A DNA stretch of 64,000 bases from the NCBI RefSeq assembly GCF_050948175.1, contig NC_135202.1:7812001-7876000 (forward strand), in the 5' to 3' direction. Below are positions 24,248-38,082 of the stretch, piece after piece. The translations under genes and the position numbers were made by a program. This stretch comes from Xylocopa sonorina (Eukaryota; Arthropoda; Insecta; Hymenoptera; Apidae). The stretch's first letter is position 1, and each line of letters begins with the position of its first letter. Under the pieces are notes generated by a model. It made no database searches, had not been told where the DNA came from, and saw only the letters and a list, made by a program, of their open reading frames with translations.

Positions 24248-24266
24248 TCTCTCTCTCTCTCTCTCT
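24248..24266. repeat. (CT)n microsatellite
   Basis: Nine to ten CT units in AT-richer intron sequence. Confidence 0.88.
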
Positions 24267-26006
24267 TATTCAACAACCCATACACGTGAATCATACAAAA
24301 AAACCAAACACACTTCCGATTAACTATCCAAAAGCCTCACTGAAACAACTCTTCCTCCACTACAGCTCTCGATCCAGTTCAGCTCCACGTCCATCATATC
24401 GATAATGGTACCTCGCGTTTCACGAGATACGTGAAAGCCACGCTAACACGTCTATCCTGTAAGCCGTTTTGGGACAAGCACCAGGTACAGGTGCGTTCAT
24501 CCCGTCTGGTCTCGTTAATTCAGATCGCGGCTTCTTGGACGAAATTGTGCCTTAATTTGAAAGCCCCGTAAACGCGGCCGCGGGAGCTTGCTAAGGCGTG
24601 GTGTTCGGTCAGTCGGTTTCCCTAGTCTTCCATGGGAAGGTTAGGCTCGCTCTATCCCCTCTATCCCGTTCCTTTGCCCGCCTGTTACGGGTCTCCCGTT
24701 CTTTCCAACGAGGCAACCGACTCCTTTGGCTATTCCTGTAAAGGGTGACCGCAGGATCTCGGGGCTCTCCGCTATCGACGTTGCTCGAGCCTCGACCGTG
24801 TGGAGCGAAGGGCGCAGGAAGCCGTGGGGTGGGCTCCGCAGCCAGGCGTCGGGTTACGGACGGCCCTGACTAACACCAAAGATGTCAGCACGGCATAATA
24901 TTATCCTAAATACCCTGCAGTTCGGAATTTACTCCGAGATACATAAGCTCGCGGTCTGCTAATACCTGCGAGGCTACTTCGAACCCTGGAAATTGCTCAT
25001 CCAAATTACGCCTCCGATACTCAGCCGACACGATTACAATCGGTTGCGAATGAACAAGTTTTGGGGCGGCGTCTGTCTCGCTGGTTCGAAGCGGACGTCG
25101 AGATTTCGTCGAGCCTCTCGACGGATTAAAATTGAAGATCGAGTTAGGCGCGCTGTCTGGGATTTACTCGACAGAAGGTTACATAGAAAGGATACGGAGG
25201 TATCGACGCGTCGCTTTTCATTTCGCGCGAGTTTATCAATATTCGAAACGGAAATAAATGGGTCGAGGGATACTTCATTTATTATGCTTTGACAGTCGCT
25301 AGAGAAGCGTTTCAAGCTGAGTTCTCTTCCACCAACGGGATCGTAGATTCGCTACTTTATCGCAACTTTCTGCGTGATATGTAGCTCTTGAATTCTATCC
25401 AAATTTCAATTCTACAGTTACGTTCTTGAATTCTTTTACTTAAACTATCCGAGCACTGCAAGTTTCGTACCGCGCATGTAATACGATCCGCAAGAACGAG
25501 CTCGAATTTGAGGACAAATTTTAAATATCTTATCACACAGAGAGAGAAAGAGAGAGAGACACAAACATTTGCAAAGAACATCCAAGTACCACGAACTGTC
25601 CACCTGTCCGATCAAAAGCGAGCCAACCGATCGAACGGCAATCCGATTCCGATTTATTCGAGCTGCTCTGGGGAAAGGGATAAACCGTCCGTGGGCAAAC
25701 AAACTTCGCCGCGATTATTTCATATCAAGCGTAAAGTACGTGCCGATTGAATTGAACGCGATCGCTCGAAGGAAACGGGCGGTTTCAGGCGGGCGCAGCC
25801 GGTTAGATGTTCGGATAAAACCGGGGATTATTGGGAGGTGAGAGCGGCGGGTTTGTTTCGAAGTAACGTGTCGTGCGCGAAAGGTCTGTAGGGCGTATTA
25901 TCTCGGCCGCGGTTCAATAGGCTGGACCGAAACAAAGAGGGTGGGCCACCTAGCAAAATAACGCCGACGTTCCACGGGGCTAGGAGCTAACCGAGAAAAG
26001 GGATCT
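24267..26006. other. Intron segment, no gene seen
   Basis: Mixed sequence with a GA-rich microsatellite at about 25541-25560. 24400-24980 has the unbroken, non-repetitive texture often seen in conserved noncoding DNA, but conservation cannot be judged here. Confidence 0.35.
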
Positions 26007-26036
26007 CGATGCTCGACGTACGTGTGTCGAGCATCG
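26007..26036. repeat. Perfect 11-bp hairpin
   Basis: CGATGCTCGAC (26007-26017) pairs with GTCGAGCATCG (26026-26036) around an 8-nt loop, GTACGTGT. The flanks do not extend the stem, so it is too short for a miRNA precursor. Confidence 0.88.
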
Positions 26037-29000
26037 CCGTGGGGGTGTTCGTGCAGGCTCCGCTGTGCTCGTGTGAGTGGGAAACGAGGAGGACTACGTG
26101 AGGGTGATGCCCACGAGGAGTGGAAACAATGGAGGAAATAAAATAAAGCTTTGGACGGGGGATAGGGAGGGATCGCGCGCGAGAGAGACGCGCGTCGAGA
26201 AGAAAGAGGTAGGAGAACCTTCGTCCGTTCGTTTCAACCCTTCTGAGTCCCCTTCTCGCCGCTGCAAAATTGTATTTATGTTAATAGAGGCGGCCAGTGT
26301 GACAACGTCGTTCGTACGACCAGCTCCTCTCCGTGGCATCGGTTCGTAACTGGCGATCCTCTCGGGCTAGCGTTAATTCGCCGCGAATGAATCGTTCCGG
26401 AAACGAGAGGGACGAAAAAAGGGGTTTGCAGGAGGAGGAGGAGGAGGAACGCCACTCACGATTCCAACGGCAAACGGCTGGAAGTGGTGAACATAGTTTA
26501 CGTGCCGCGCCGCTTTACTTTCAATTCCACTTTCGAACTTCTCCAGCCACCGGGGCGTTCTCAAATAAACGGTATCAGACCGCCTATTTGTTCCTCGCCG
26601 GGACACGACATCCGCGCGGCAGGCTTCAGCCGCGGTAAGAAGATATACCTAGACACGCATGCCTTCTGCAGCTCGTTACTGGAAAACGCGACGCAAAGTC
26701 CGCGCGAATTACCGCCACGGTATTTAGAATAGAATTCTGTTCGCCGTTCGCCATGATGGCGTCCCTCGGATACCACGCGGGGCCCGTGCACCCTCGCGCG
26801 AATAGATTTTACCAGAAAGGGCGACTTGGTCCAATTAGATGACTCTCGTTTCGACCCAGTTTCAGATTACGTGTTCGTTGTAAACGTTATTAAGATCTGA
26901 CGATATTTCATGTTGAACAGAGGCGAGACTTCAGATTTCGCTGCGAACTTCAGATTTTATCCAGCGCTACTTTTTCCCACCAACCCCTATCGAAACGTAG
27001 CTACGAGTCGCGAGGTGCGCGGCGAAGATTTGCATTTTTAGACGGTCGTATCGAGGCGAGAGGACAGCGAGGGTGATCCAGGGACGAGGGACAGGAGGCG
27101 AGGTCAAACGCGAAGGACGCGCGGAGCTAAATCCGGGCAACGACCCCTGTTAGCCGTAAGCCCGTCTCCTCTTTCTCCCTTGCTCGCGTCACAGCCGTGA
27201 TCGGCCATGGTTCCGATCAGTCTGATGTCCGTTTAGCTATCCCGGCTCCCTTGATTTCGCTGCGCGCAATCCTGTTCGAGAGCCAGGACCCGGCCTACTC
27301 GTATATCAACGTGTCTCGTCTTACCGGGTTGCTTGTCAAAATCGGTAATCCGCGGGCATCACTCGTGGCTGCTTAACGAGAAGTCGACATGAATCATCGG
27401 GATCAGCGGACCCCGCAGGATCAAAGCCGCTTTAAGGATCGTGCCGCTTTTGCGTTCGGCTACTCCGCTCTAATCACTTGTTCGTTAGTTGTCGTAAGTT
27501 TCCGGTGATAAGCCGGATGTGCTTAAAGATTTTACGAACTTCTGTCGTGGCGATGGTTACGCGGTGGTTGCTGGAGATATTTCGTTTAAATTCTTTAACT
27601 TTTGGTTATTCTATATCCAATTTTGATCGAAGTAAGAAGAATAATATTAGATTTATTTAAAAATACAATGGGTGAGTTTCTTTTGGGAGCGATGAAAGTA
27701 GTGAATGGATCGTTTTTCTTCCTTTTTCTCTTGAACTTCCAGGGGAAGAAATGTGATTTCCGAATCGATTTTCTAACCGTATTTATAGCTCGCGCACCCA
27801 ATTTCAAGTAGAATATTTCAGAAACACGTAGACCGCTGTAGTGTCGCCATATTTCATTCCCAGCTTCCTTATGACGTCCTTTGATTCTCGAATTCACGAT
27901 AGATAAAATGTAAAAATACGAAGCGACCATTCCATATGCATTTTCACTCGAACGATGCGAATAACCTTTCGTCAGATAAATAACTCATCGTCTGGCTCAG
28001 AAAACGGGAGGCAGTTCGAAAGTATTCAGCGGCTGCATATTGCAGTTTCAGTTGTTCCCATCCGAGATGCGCTTATTTATATTCGCAGTCGAATTCAGAA
28101 TTCTTCGATCGAAACATGGCTCTGCACTTTCGCATTCACAATTCTATTCCACACAACACGTGACGCGTATTCACCTTCGAATTAGAAACTTATCAATCGA
28201 ATGCATCGCGAAAGGGACCTCGCGCTGGATACATAAAATTATAAACCACAATTATCGAATCTCTCGCTAACATTTGCTCGGCTACAAACCACCCACCCAA
28301 GACTGCCATAATTGCCTCAAATTCAATTCGAAATACCAGCGGCGCTCAGCGTCGTTCGGTCACGCGATTCGTTCGCCGTCAAAATTCAATCAACGGTTTT
28401 ATTCGCCGCCGTCCTATTGTCCTCGATTTAACAGTCTTGCGATGAAATAAGTCGCGGTACCGTCGAACGCTCGTACGAAAAGTTTAAAGCCGTATTTTCG
28501 ATAAAATTGAATCGCGCGTCGCCCCCATTCATCCGAATGTATCCTCGCGGAGGAACGTAACGTCGGCCCAGTCTCGCCTCCTCTCTCTCTCTCTCTCTCG
28601 TTCTCTCCCTCGCTATGTAGCAACAGATTTTCGATCCTGATCGCTACCTGGAAAACCACAGATCCTGCACGGTCCCACGGCTATACGGCCACGCCCTACT
28701 CGCCGACACGATAGCGCGATTTCATACGCGTTTGAAGTTGGTTTGAGGCCAGACCGATGTCGGGAAAGGTTGGCTGGCCAGCCAGCCCTAGCTTGCCGCA
28801 GTCGGCCGGCCGTGCGCGGCGGTCCGCTTTTTGGAGAGCGACCGGACAGAAATGTTGTTTAGCTTGATTGAACTTTCAGCGCGGGGGTCCACTCTCAAAG
28901 CACGCTGCTTGCCACCCTCCGCCCTACCGCTGTACACCCCGCTGCCCATCTCCGTCGCTTCCACCCTTATCTATATCCGCGTTTCCCTCTCGCTCGTCCC

Positions 29001-31456
29001 TTCGTCCCTTCCTATCGCGTGCTCATCGTCTCTCTCTCTCTCTCTCTGTCCAGAGACAGAGGAGGAGGAGAGAGGCGTTCTCCTGTCTTTTTCACTCGCG
29101 CGTCGAATCTTCCGCAGGCCGCGTTCTCTGTCTCTTTGCCTCCGTTTTCCGACGAAACCTCGAGTATCCATATCAGCCCCGGCTCTCTCTCTTGGCTTTG
29201 CCGCCGAGCTGGCTTGTGTGCGGTTCGTTTGAGCCCGTTCCCCGATACCTGCACGATTTATTCTAATAACGCGAAGAATCTCGACCGCGTTCAACGGAGT
29301 GCACTCGCGGCGCTTTTCACCGAATCGTTTCAATCTCCCAACGGGCACGCCCGGGACGAGATGTCCGCGTGAATCGTTCTTCCTTGCACAATCGATAAAT
29401 TGAACCGTGGCGATAACGATAATGAGACACAATTGGTTTTAATTCTGGCTCGAAGATCGAGGGATACGCTTGTTTCACGCGATCGTGAAGTGTCTCAGTC
29501 GCGCGTCACCGTCGTACGAGACGCGCGCCCTCGAGCGACGTCGAGGGTGCGACGCACCCCCGCCAAGTAATTCGAAGACGCGTCTTATCGCGAATGTTTC
29601 GTTAATTTCGCTCGTCTTTCGCTTTTTTTCTCTCGTCGATCTACCAGTATCCCATTACGAAATCTCAGTGAGCGACTTGGTTACTCTTCTCTCCTCTCCG
29701 TTCGTCACGTAGCACGCGTAGCGCGCGGTTCCCTCGAATCTGCTCCACGTGGATCGCATGCTTTATGCGTGGCGGTTGGAACGAACCCCAGCGGGAGATA
29801 CATGGGAACAGGGACGGACGCTGAATAATCCAGTGTGATTTTTTTAAAATTCACGCGCACCCCTCGCGGATACGAGCGTGTTATACGGGGTTGGTCGAGG
29901 AGCGCGTGGCGAGCGCTCGACGATCGCAAGGAGAGCTCCTGCTGCACCGTGGCGGCGACGATGTCCTTCGTTCTGAATGCTATTTATCCGGGAGGGAACC
30001 ACGCGACCCGTCCGCCTTTTCATCGGTGTGCGTTAACGCAAACGGAACGAGAAGCGGCTCGCCAAGATCAACGGCATTCATATTGAACGAGGCGCGGGTC
30101 CTGAATATTCATGCCACCGTGTAGGGGCGAACCTAGCCGCCGGCAGGACGCGAACAGGAGACAGAGGGGGACAGACGAACTTAGTTCCCCGTACGGAAGG
30201 GCAAAACGCGCCTTAATGCCTCGGTGATGCGAGCAAAACACGTAGCGCGGTTTCAACCCCTGCCTCGCGTCGGTGCAACCTCGTGTACTGGGTGTCCGAT
30301 AACCTTTGGTCCCCGCCTCATCTTTGCGTCAGGTATACGCCTGCTCCAAAGCTCCTGGTTAATTGATATTTACCCCTCGCAATGGTATTTATCGTTCCCT
30401 TGCCTCCTCATATTCGAGCCGCGATCCTCGAGTCTAAGAGGCACGTCCTTTCCTGGCCTCGTTCCTGAAAAATGTTTGCGCAAATTGTCAGTTACATCGA
30501 ATATCGCTCGACAAACTTAGCCTCGCCGATAATAACATCGTCGATAAAGTATAAATCGCGGAACAATTAATATCCCCGCAATTTGTCGGTTTTAGAACAT
30601 TTCCAAGTCCGAATTCTCCGCAACTATATCCGCCATCCATTAACGTCAAAGCCGTCCGTCGCGTATGCATTAGATATCTCGTTTTACCAGTCAATCATCC
30701 GTCAGAGCGAGACTCGGTACTCCACCGATTTAATGCTCGATATTAATACCCAGATCGGTATTCCTCGGAGAGTTTTATCCGCGCTGGTTCGCATCGCGGA
30801 CCGCGCGGAGCTCGAAGACTTTCGAGCGTTCGACCGAACGTCCCACGCGGCGGGGAGGGCAGAGATTTATCGGAGAGACCGGGTGCGCGAAGGCTGAGGA
30901 TTATTGAGCCTCCCTTTACAACATACGTGTACGTCACCGTGCATACACGGTGCCGTGGTGGAGGGCTAAAATTATCTATTGATTTTGAATGGGTGGCCAC
31001 CATGGCGGATTAGGCTGACCAGCAGGTTGCGGTGATTGAGGCTGTGTCTGGCCTTCTGCCCCAGCCGTCCGCCAGCTTTATCATGCCCTCCCACCATCGG
31101 CGTGGAACACGTGTAATCAGCCACCGATCAGCCAAACATGAGGGTCGACCCCGCCGCATATTATTTTGCGGTCAGCCGCGGCTTACAAGTAGACGCGAAA
31201 AATTTATGGCCACCCGCGCGAAGGGGGTGGAACGGGGGTTGGCTGGGCCGCCTGCTGAAAGAGAACAACGGGCCGCGATCAAATATCGTAGAAAAAGTTA
31301 CCGCTTTCGGGGCTTCGAGTTAGATTAAGTTGGAAACATATGGATAGCCCAGCGGTATGGAACTTCCTTACACGCGAGGCACTTTAATCAAAAGCTTTAT
31401 CGAGTGAAACTTGGGCTCTTTCGAAAGCGATCGCGCCCGAAGTTGCAGCCGTGCTG
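26037..31456. other. Intron segment with scattered microsatellites, no gene seen
   Basis: It contains (GGA)6 at 26431-26448, (CT)n at 28580-28599 and (TC)n at 29028-29047. It also has a 7-bp hairpin CCCTCGA/TCGAGGG at 29528-29547 and a CACGTG-centred palindrome at 29744-29753. 27100-27480 is complex, non-repetitive sequence that could be regulatory. 27560-27960 is AT-rich. TACTGGGTGTCC near 30290 resembles a transposon end, but no partner was found. Confidence 0.4.
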
Positions 31457-31469
31457 CCCCCCCCCCCCC
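31457..31469. repeat. C13 homopolymer
   Basis: Thirteen consecutive Cs. Such runs are rare and unstable, and the length may carry sequencing error. Confidence 0.9.
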
Positions 31470-33810
31470 TCTCCGGTAATTTATGAACATTAATCGAGAT
31501 TAACCCGATCGGATAACACAGCGCGCGGTAAATACAACGGTCGCGCGTTTTACCAGCGTCGAATATATTTCACGCGTTTCACGCGCCCGTTAAATCGTCG
31601 CTGCTATAAATCGCAGCGTTTAAAAAACGCGCCAGCGAAGTTTCACTCGCAACGAAGGCGACTGCGACGCGAAGTTAGCCCTCAGGGCGAGGACGCTCGC
31701 TTCGACGCTGATTAATCGAACCTGACCTTGGTCGCGTGAAACGACCAAGTTATGGGGGTTCACCAGACGAAGGGAAGAACGCGGCCAAACCGCGAAAGAC
31801 GAAATTATTCGTGGTAACCGTCGATCTGCAAGCTCGCGACGCACACCGGATGCAAGATAAACGTCTCCTTCCCCGCTGCACGCCCGTGAACCGTCCGCTG
31901 ATTTATCGAGCAAATTAAAGAACTTTTCAAGCGGCATTCCTAACCTCTCCCATCCTCGTTCCGCAAAGTGGCTCTAATTAAAAGACCATAAAGAGTCAGC
32001 TAGCGGCGCATAACAGTGGCGAAAGCTCACGTGCGAGGAACGTAGTGTGAAGGGCGGTCGGGTACCGTCGAGGGGGTGGAAGCGGTGTTGGGGGGTGTGG
32101 AGTGTCTGGGAAAGCACGACCGCTCCTTTCATGTCCGCTCGTTGCTGTAACAGGCTCTGGATGGAGGGGTTGGTTAAGGATGGACGGGATGGCGTTGCTC
32201 GTGGAATCGTGGGAATGATGGAGGACCTCGCGGGGGGTGGCGAACGAGGGAACGAACGGTGGCAAGTTATGCCAGTTGTACATGGTAACTCGGTTCCCTA
32301 ATTATTTCTATCTCAGTCCACGATTCTAGAACGGGATTCCATTGTTTAACTGTTAATTTTTGCGGCGTGCGACCATCGCGGCTGTCCAACAGCCGCGGCA
32401 CGCGAGCCACGCGGAGGATTCTGCCATCGTAGCCGTCGCTCTTTCAGCGTTGCGCGCCTCGCTAGCAATTATTTGCCTTCTCCGCCTCCTTTCGAGAAAG
32501 AGAGAGAGAGAGAACTCTATCGTTCGCGACGAGCCGCTCTTGAATCTCTTATGAGCCCATCCACCGACGAATGCCTTCCGCGCCGAAGGTGCAGCTACCA
32601 GAAACATAGCTTACACGGATCAGCGGTGCGCGTCTTCTCGTATTCCGGCAGCTGCGTCGAAATGGAAAAGGAAGACGGGACGGGCGACTGGAGTCGCGTT
32701 TGGAGTCGTACTTCGGTTTTCGCGCTCGTTTCGTGCGGGTGTTAACTTCTTTCCAGGTTTCGACTGGTGGTTGAGATTTTTTACGCGTGCAAAATTGAGT
32801 CTTGGGATTTAATTTCGAAGAGACAGGAGGGGGTGCATTTTTCTCGTAAAAAAAACTCAGATTGGCGTTATCCAATGTTTCTGAGCGAGTAAAGAAATTA
32901 ATGTAACATTAGGGAAGTCTCTTCTTCTTTTTAATCTTGTACGAGAGAATATCAGGATGTTGATTATAATTTTGCGTTATACGTAATTGCCCAACGTAAT
33001 GTAATTGAATACAACTATACCGTGTATTCTGCAGTTAATTGGAGAAAATTATATTGCACTAAATTAACGAGCATCGTACAGAGTAGACCGCAATTAAAAT
33101 ATGATTCAAACTAAATATTAACGTTTACGGATAATCACCACGTTTTAATTAATTGCAACGTTGCGTGTAACGTTGTTCATGCAGTTCCGACGTCAATAAT
33201 CGAAAGAAATGGGATTTTCGTTTCCCGTTCACGTGGAAAGGGAGAACCACATCTTACCCAGCAACGTAAGCCACGGTAGATTGTACACTTAATCACACAC
33301 GGGTCTGACATATCAAGAACCTACGGCACATATGTCCACATACTGCTCCGCAATGCACGCGGCGACTTCCAGAGTAGGAAGGCCATCGTAAACGTTACTT
33401 GGCTATCTGGTTAACCGCAAGACATATGCCGGTTCCCGCCCATGGCGCGTGTTTCGTGCTTCCATCTTGAAAAAACCTCTCCACCTTTCTCCTTTTACCA
33501 ACCGTAATTACAGTACTGGAAAATTCTCGCGTTCTGAGATCGTTAATTTTCAATACCTTCGCAGTCATATATGCACAAGTGCAATAATAGTTACCGCGTA
33601 TATACACGTACGTGCACTTTGTGTTTCGCGTGCATTTTGATCGTTGAAAACTGCACAGTAACGCAGCGGGAACGCGTTCCAGTGGCTGAACGGAACGCGC
33701 GAGAACAGTTTCCCCGTAAAAGCGCAAACGCCGTCAGTTTTTAGGCTAAAATGTCTGATACTTTCTTCTTTAACGAGAAAACCAGGCTGCAACTCGACGC
33801 TCGAGAGAAA

Positions 33811-33829
33811 GAGAGAGAGAGAGAGAGAG
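33811..33829. repeat. (GA)n microsatellite
   Basis: About nine GA units preceded by GAGAGAAA. Confidence 0.88.
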
Positions 33830-34021
33830 CCGTTCTTTCGGTCGTCCACGTCCCGTGGGGTAGGTTGCTGCCGCGCGTATACCTACTCTCCGCTATTGGA
33901 GGGTTACGGAAGAGACGGAACGAGATGGAACAGTCACGGGATAGGACGAGGCGTGTTGGTTCGAATAAGAGACAGATCTATAGCAGCGAGTCACGAGGGG
34001 GTGGCGGTGGATCGGGGTGGA

Positions 34022-34062
34022 AAGCAAGTACAAGCAAGCAAGGCAGCAAGCAGGCAGGCAGC
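34022..34062. repeat. Imperfect AAGC/GCAG tetranucleotide repeat
   Basis: Tandem CAAG, GCAA and GCAG words (AAGCAAGTACAAGCAAGCAAG followed by GCAGCAAGCAGGCAGGCAG) form a degenerate short tandem repeat. Confidence 0.8.
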
Positions 34063-37000
34063 GAAACGTTACCTATAGTAGTAGGCCGTGGCTGTATTGA
34101 TCAAGACGAGGCGGGACGGCGGAGCCTCCTACGCCTCTATTTCCGTTGTTGCCCCTGTTCTTGCCTCCTCGCGCTTTCGAGAAAACCCCTCGCTTCCCCT
34201 CAGCCCCATCTTTCGCGGCGGCCTTCCTTTTTTCGGTGCCTCTCTCCACTACCAACCCCTGCAACCTTCCAGCTTGCTGCTCCTACGGAGCAAATCACCA
34301 CCATCTTCGGCGCACCAACACCAGAAACGCGGTGGGAACCCTCCGTCGCGGTATCGTCGGAAGGCCGCGTCGAGTTCCAGGGATGCGCTCATTTTCGGAT
34401 CCATCCCCGCGGCGGTTGGCACGGAGTTGGATCACTGGGCTCCTACTTTTCTTCCTCCTCGTTACCCCTTTATTTCTCCTTTCGCGCCGCCCGCCCGCGA
34501 CGCTGGCTCGTTCCACCTTTAATCGCGAGAAAATAAGGTTCGTTCGATCCTGTCTTCGTTTCTTACCTGCCCATCCACCCCACGATTGGGAACATTAGAC
34601 GCGAGCCTTTTCTTCCCGCGCGACAAATGAATTCCTGGGACGAGGATACGGGCGGCGTGGCGACCCGACAAAGAGTCGAAGAATTCTTTTGCCGTGGAAA
34701 AGTGCAAAACCGTTTGCCTGGATACGAAAGAGGCTAATATGCGAAACCGCGGGGAGAGAAACCTGTATGGAGTGAATAACCGGTGTTCGGGCAGACGGAG
34801 GGAGCCGGGGACTATTTTACGCTCAGCTGCTCCATCGTATCTCATTTTTCCTTTGGGTTTTACGCCTCTCCGAGATCTCGTTGCCGCGAAGGATCCGTCT
34901 GTATCTAACCGTGCGCCGCGTCTCTTTAATACGGGGAAGGGAGCGTGGTTGCTGTTCCGCGTCAGCTTTGTCTCTTCTCAAAGTGTTTTTTTTTCTTTCT
35001 ACCGTTCTAATTACCAGAGACAGCGATAAGGATCTTTTTAATTTAACGGTTAAATATCCTTTTTTTCTTTTGAACGGTACAGGAATCGGGAATGCGAAAA
35101 AAGTAGCGGTTAATTAACAAATCTTCCGTTCGTTGGTGGTCACGCGGAGAGCGAGCGAACGTTTCACGCGGTGTACACCACCGACGGAAGTTTATCTCCG
35201 AGTTCGGAATAGTTTCGTCCGCGGTCCGCGCAGGATTTAACAGTAATGACGTTATCGTTAATGCCATCCGTTGTGGGGGCAGGAACACTCGGTTGATTCG
35301 AGTTTTTCCGCGGCGGCCAGGAGAAACGTTGTTATCTCGGTCGATGTCGCGCGGACGAAAGAGCAGAGATGAGGAAAAAGTGCAACCCCCGCGTGTGCAC
35401 GCGGAGGGTTGTAACGTGCGCACGCACGATAGGAGCCGCCGTTGGGACGAGGGGGTGGTGCGAACGAACGAGTTTACGTTTCACCCGTTGCGGATCGAGT
35501 AAATGTAGGGAAAGATGAGGAATTGCGGTTTCCAGGCTGGACAGAGGGTGACGAGGCCATCGGGGTGGGAAGATGGTCTGCGGGGGATGGAAAAATGGAA
35601 CGAAAAAAGAAAAAAAAAAACGGGGAAAACTGGAAAAAAATTTCTGCGCCCTCCGCGTGTCCATCCATGCGTGACGGTGTGCGTGGCTGGTATATTTATG
35701 CGATACATTACGTATTCGGGTAAATGACACGTGACTTGATTTACTGGCACTGACGGGAACGGAATAAAACCCAGCCGGATGGATCCGCGCGATTTCTGAG
35801 CAACTCTCTTGATGTCTGCTGCTCCCCTCGCGCGCAGGCGTACGCTGCATCTGAATTTTAATCGTCTGCTTCCTGTGCTAATTAATCACCCCCCTGGGGC
35901 TTACCCCGCGTGCTTGATATATTCCTTTCGTCGCGATTAATTTTTTACCCTCCAAGTAGGCTCCGTTCACCTTTATAGTGATTTATAAACGAACGCCTGT
36001 GCACGTACACGCGCCAGCCTTCGACGTGCACGCGCGTTCGCGTATGATGGACGAACACTGTTCCCGTGGATTCATATTTCTTGTTGTGGAAAAAGAGGAG
36101 AAGTAAAAGCGAAGAGAACAGCACCGTCAGCGAGTATCAGATGCGAGAAGAAAAAATTCTCAGCGCGTCGTGGAATCACTCGTTGCCGGCTGTTGCGAGA
36201 ACGTCGATGACCCTCGAATAGGGGTTGGTCATTATTATATGCTGTACGTATCTAGCTCGAACGAGGAATCGTCCGGGCGCACTGTATGAAAGGTGGCTGT
36301 ATATTTTGGCGTGGGCCACGCATCAATTGTTTTCAGTTTTATTGGGTCGGGCGCAAAATGGAGAGGGAATGAATAGAATCGCGGCATCAGAATAATAAAC
36401 AATTTGCACGTTGCGTTGCGCATGCAAAGTTGCGGGGTGCAACGTGCCGCGCACAATGCAGATAGCACAATGACAGTTTTGAAAATTCAATAACGATTTC
36501 ACCCGTTACGATCCGACATTATACGCGCCCGTTAATATTACACAGGACGCGTTTTAACACTCGTGTTACATTAAAAATTATAATGGACGTTTGTTCGACG
36601 CGAACGTAAACTGATATCGATTACATTTAAATCGCGACGCTGCACACGAGCCGGCTGGAAATGAAACACGGGCGAAAAGGATAAATGATTTCTATTGGCT
36701 GTCGTCGAGCGGATATTTGGTAAAAAAAATTGTTTAATCGTCGCGCGACGATCGAAAATATCGTTGGCTCGTTTGAAACGTTGCAGGAGGCATTGTGCGC
36801 GGAATACAAGCGAGGTGTTAGAAGAGGGTGACTCTGCTTAAGCTTCCCAGCTACGGCCAAAACACGCACCGCCCCCTTTTAATTCCCTTTCGTCTTTCAA
36901 CGGTGAAGCTTGCGCGCGAACCAACGGGCTTCTCTAATTGATGTAGTTTTTATCGACTTATGCGTGCCTCGACCCGTGGCGCGTTACTCATTCAGCCGCT

Positions 37001-37886
37001 TCTCCACCAGCCCGGGCACTGAAAGAAACCGCATCGTTTACCGCCACCAATGGCGTGCACTTTCGCACCCTCATCTCATTCTCGCCCTCTCTGAATGCTT
37101 TCTACTTAACAGAATCAATACCGCGTACCAAAGTAACCGAGCCGGTGTAAAGGGGCAGGTCGCTTTAGATTTCTGTCGATCTCTTTTCGAACTGCCAAGT
37201 ACGTTCAAGCATCATCGAAGCCCTGCGTCGCGGTGAATACTGACGGTTTTTCGTGAATCATGGCGCGTCTCAGAACACGAGCTTGACTCGTTCCACCTCA
37301 AATCATTGTTCCATTTTTTAGCCACAATTAAACAACTTTGCAAGCTTTCCATCTATTTCTGGTATTCCGAATTTTTCAAACTATGCGCCATTATTTTACC
37401 TCAAAAGGAAAAAGTACATTTTATTAAATAACGTAAAAACGTACTTCAACAGAAACGTTCGTTATACTAATTACTCGTACTCCTCCGACTGTCCCGCGAG
37501 CAAACAACCGTACGAACAGCCGGACCACGATGAAAGCAATACGTACCAGGGCACGATTCCCCGGTTACGATGGGATTTTATCAAGATGCGATTTGAAAAC
37601 GTAGCGAAGGAATCGAGCCGGTTGCAGGTAGGGACGGCTCTGGCGCGGGTCTGTTGCACGGCGAGACCGAGCTCACGGCAAAGATAGCAAGATAGAAGAA
37701 ACTCCTTAAGAAGAGTAGTCCGCTCCTCCGCGATCTAGACAAATGCACTCCAGTTGTTTTCCCTGGTTCGTTCCGTCCGGCCTTTATCAAATCTCCTCTC
37801 TCGGAGCCAGTCCGAGGCTTTCCGCAGTTGGGAAGAACTACCCGATAAGGTTCCATCTCCTCTTTCTATACAGGGCGTTCTCCGCG

Positions 37887-37938
37887 GAAGAAAAAAAAGA
37901 GAGAAGAAGAAGAGGAAGGAGGAGGAGGAGGAGGAGGA
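37887..37938. repeat. Purine (GAA/GGA)n tract
   Basis: An A-rich start grades into GAAGAAGAGG and then seven GGA units. It is a low-complexity Lys/Glu-coding frame with no gene. Confidence 0.88.
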
Positions 37939-38055
37939 CGAAGAGTCGGCGAGGGCGGGAGAGAGTCACGATAAATACTTTCCACCACATCGCAAAACAG
38001 TGCGAGGGGTAGTGAGAGAGAGAGAGAGGGAAGGGCAGTGGCATGGCGAGGAAGA

Positions 38056-38082
38056 GGGTGGGTGGCTGAGGGTGGTTGGGGG
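38056..38082 (+). other. G-quadruplex motif
   Basis: Four G runs (38056-38058, 38060-38062, 38070-38072, 38078-38082) are separated by loops of 1, 7 and 5 nt. This satisfies the G3+N1-7 rule on the plus strand, which is also the sense strand of the CELF intron. Confidence 0.75.

Larger units (their letters stand above)
31470..37886. other. Intron segment, no gene seen
   Basis: GC-rich at 31600-32750, AT-rich at 32860-33180, then GC-rich again. It contains GA repeats at 33811-33829, a GCAA/GCAG repeat at 34022-34062, and A-rich sequence near 35600-35640. The long plus-strand frame at 33751-34536 is driven by these repeats and has no recognisable domain. 35870-37480 is mixed with no feature called. 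Confidence 0.4.

Noticed and set aside
24973..24990. TTCGAACCC resembling a tRNA T-loop (B box) on the minus strand
   Set aside because: Neither the A box nor a cloverleaf can be formed around it.
30287..30300. TACTGGGTGTCC transposon-end-like word
   Set aside because: No inverted partner within about 1.5 kb; only its similarity to the 10582 terminus is noted.
33751..34536. 261-codon plus-strand open frame
   Set aside because: Driven by GA, GGT and GCAA repeats. The product is Arg/Glu then Ser/Pro low-complexity sequence with no domain and no promoter signal.
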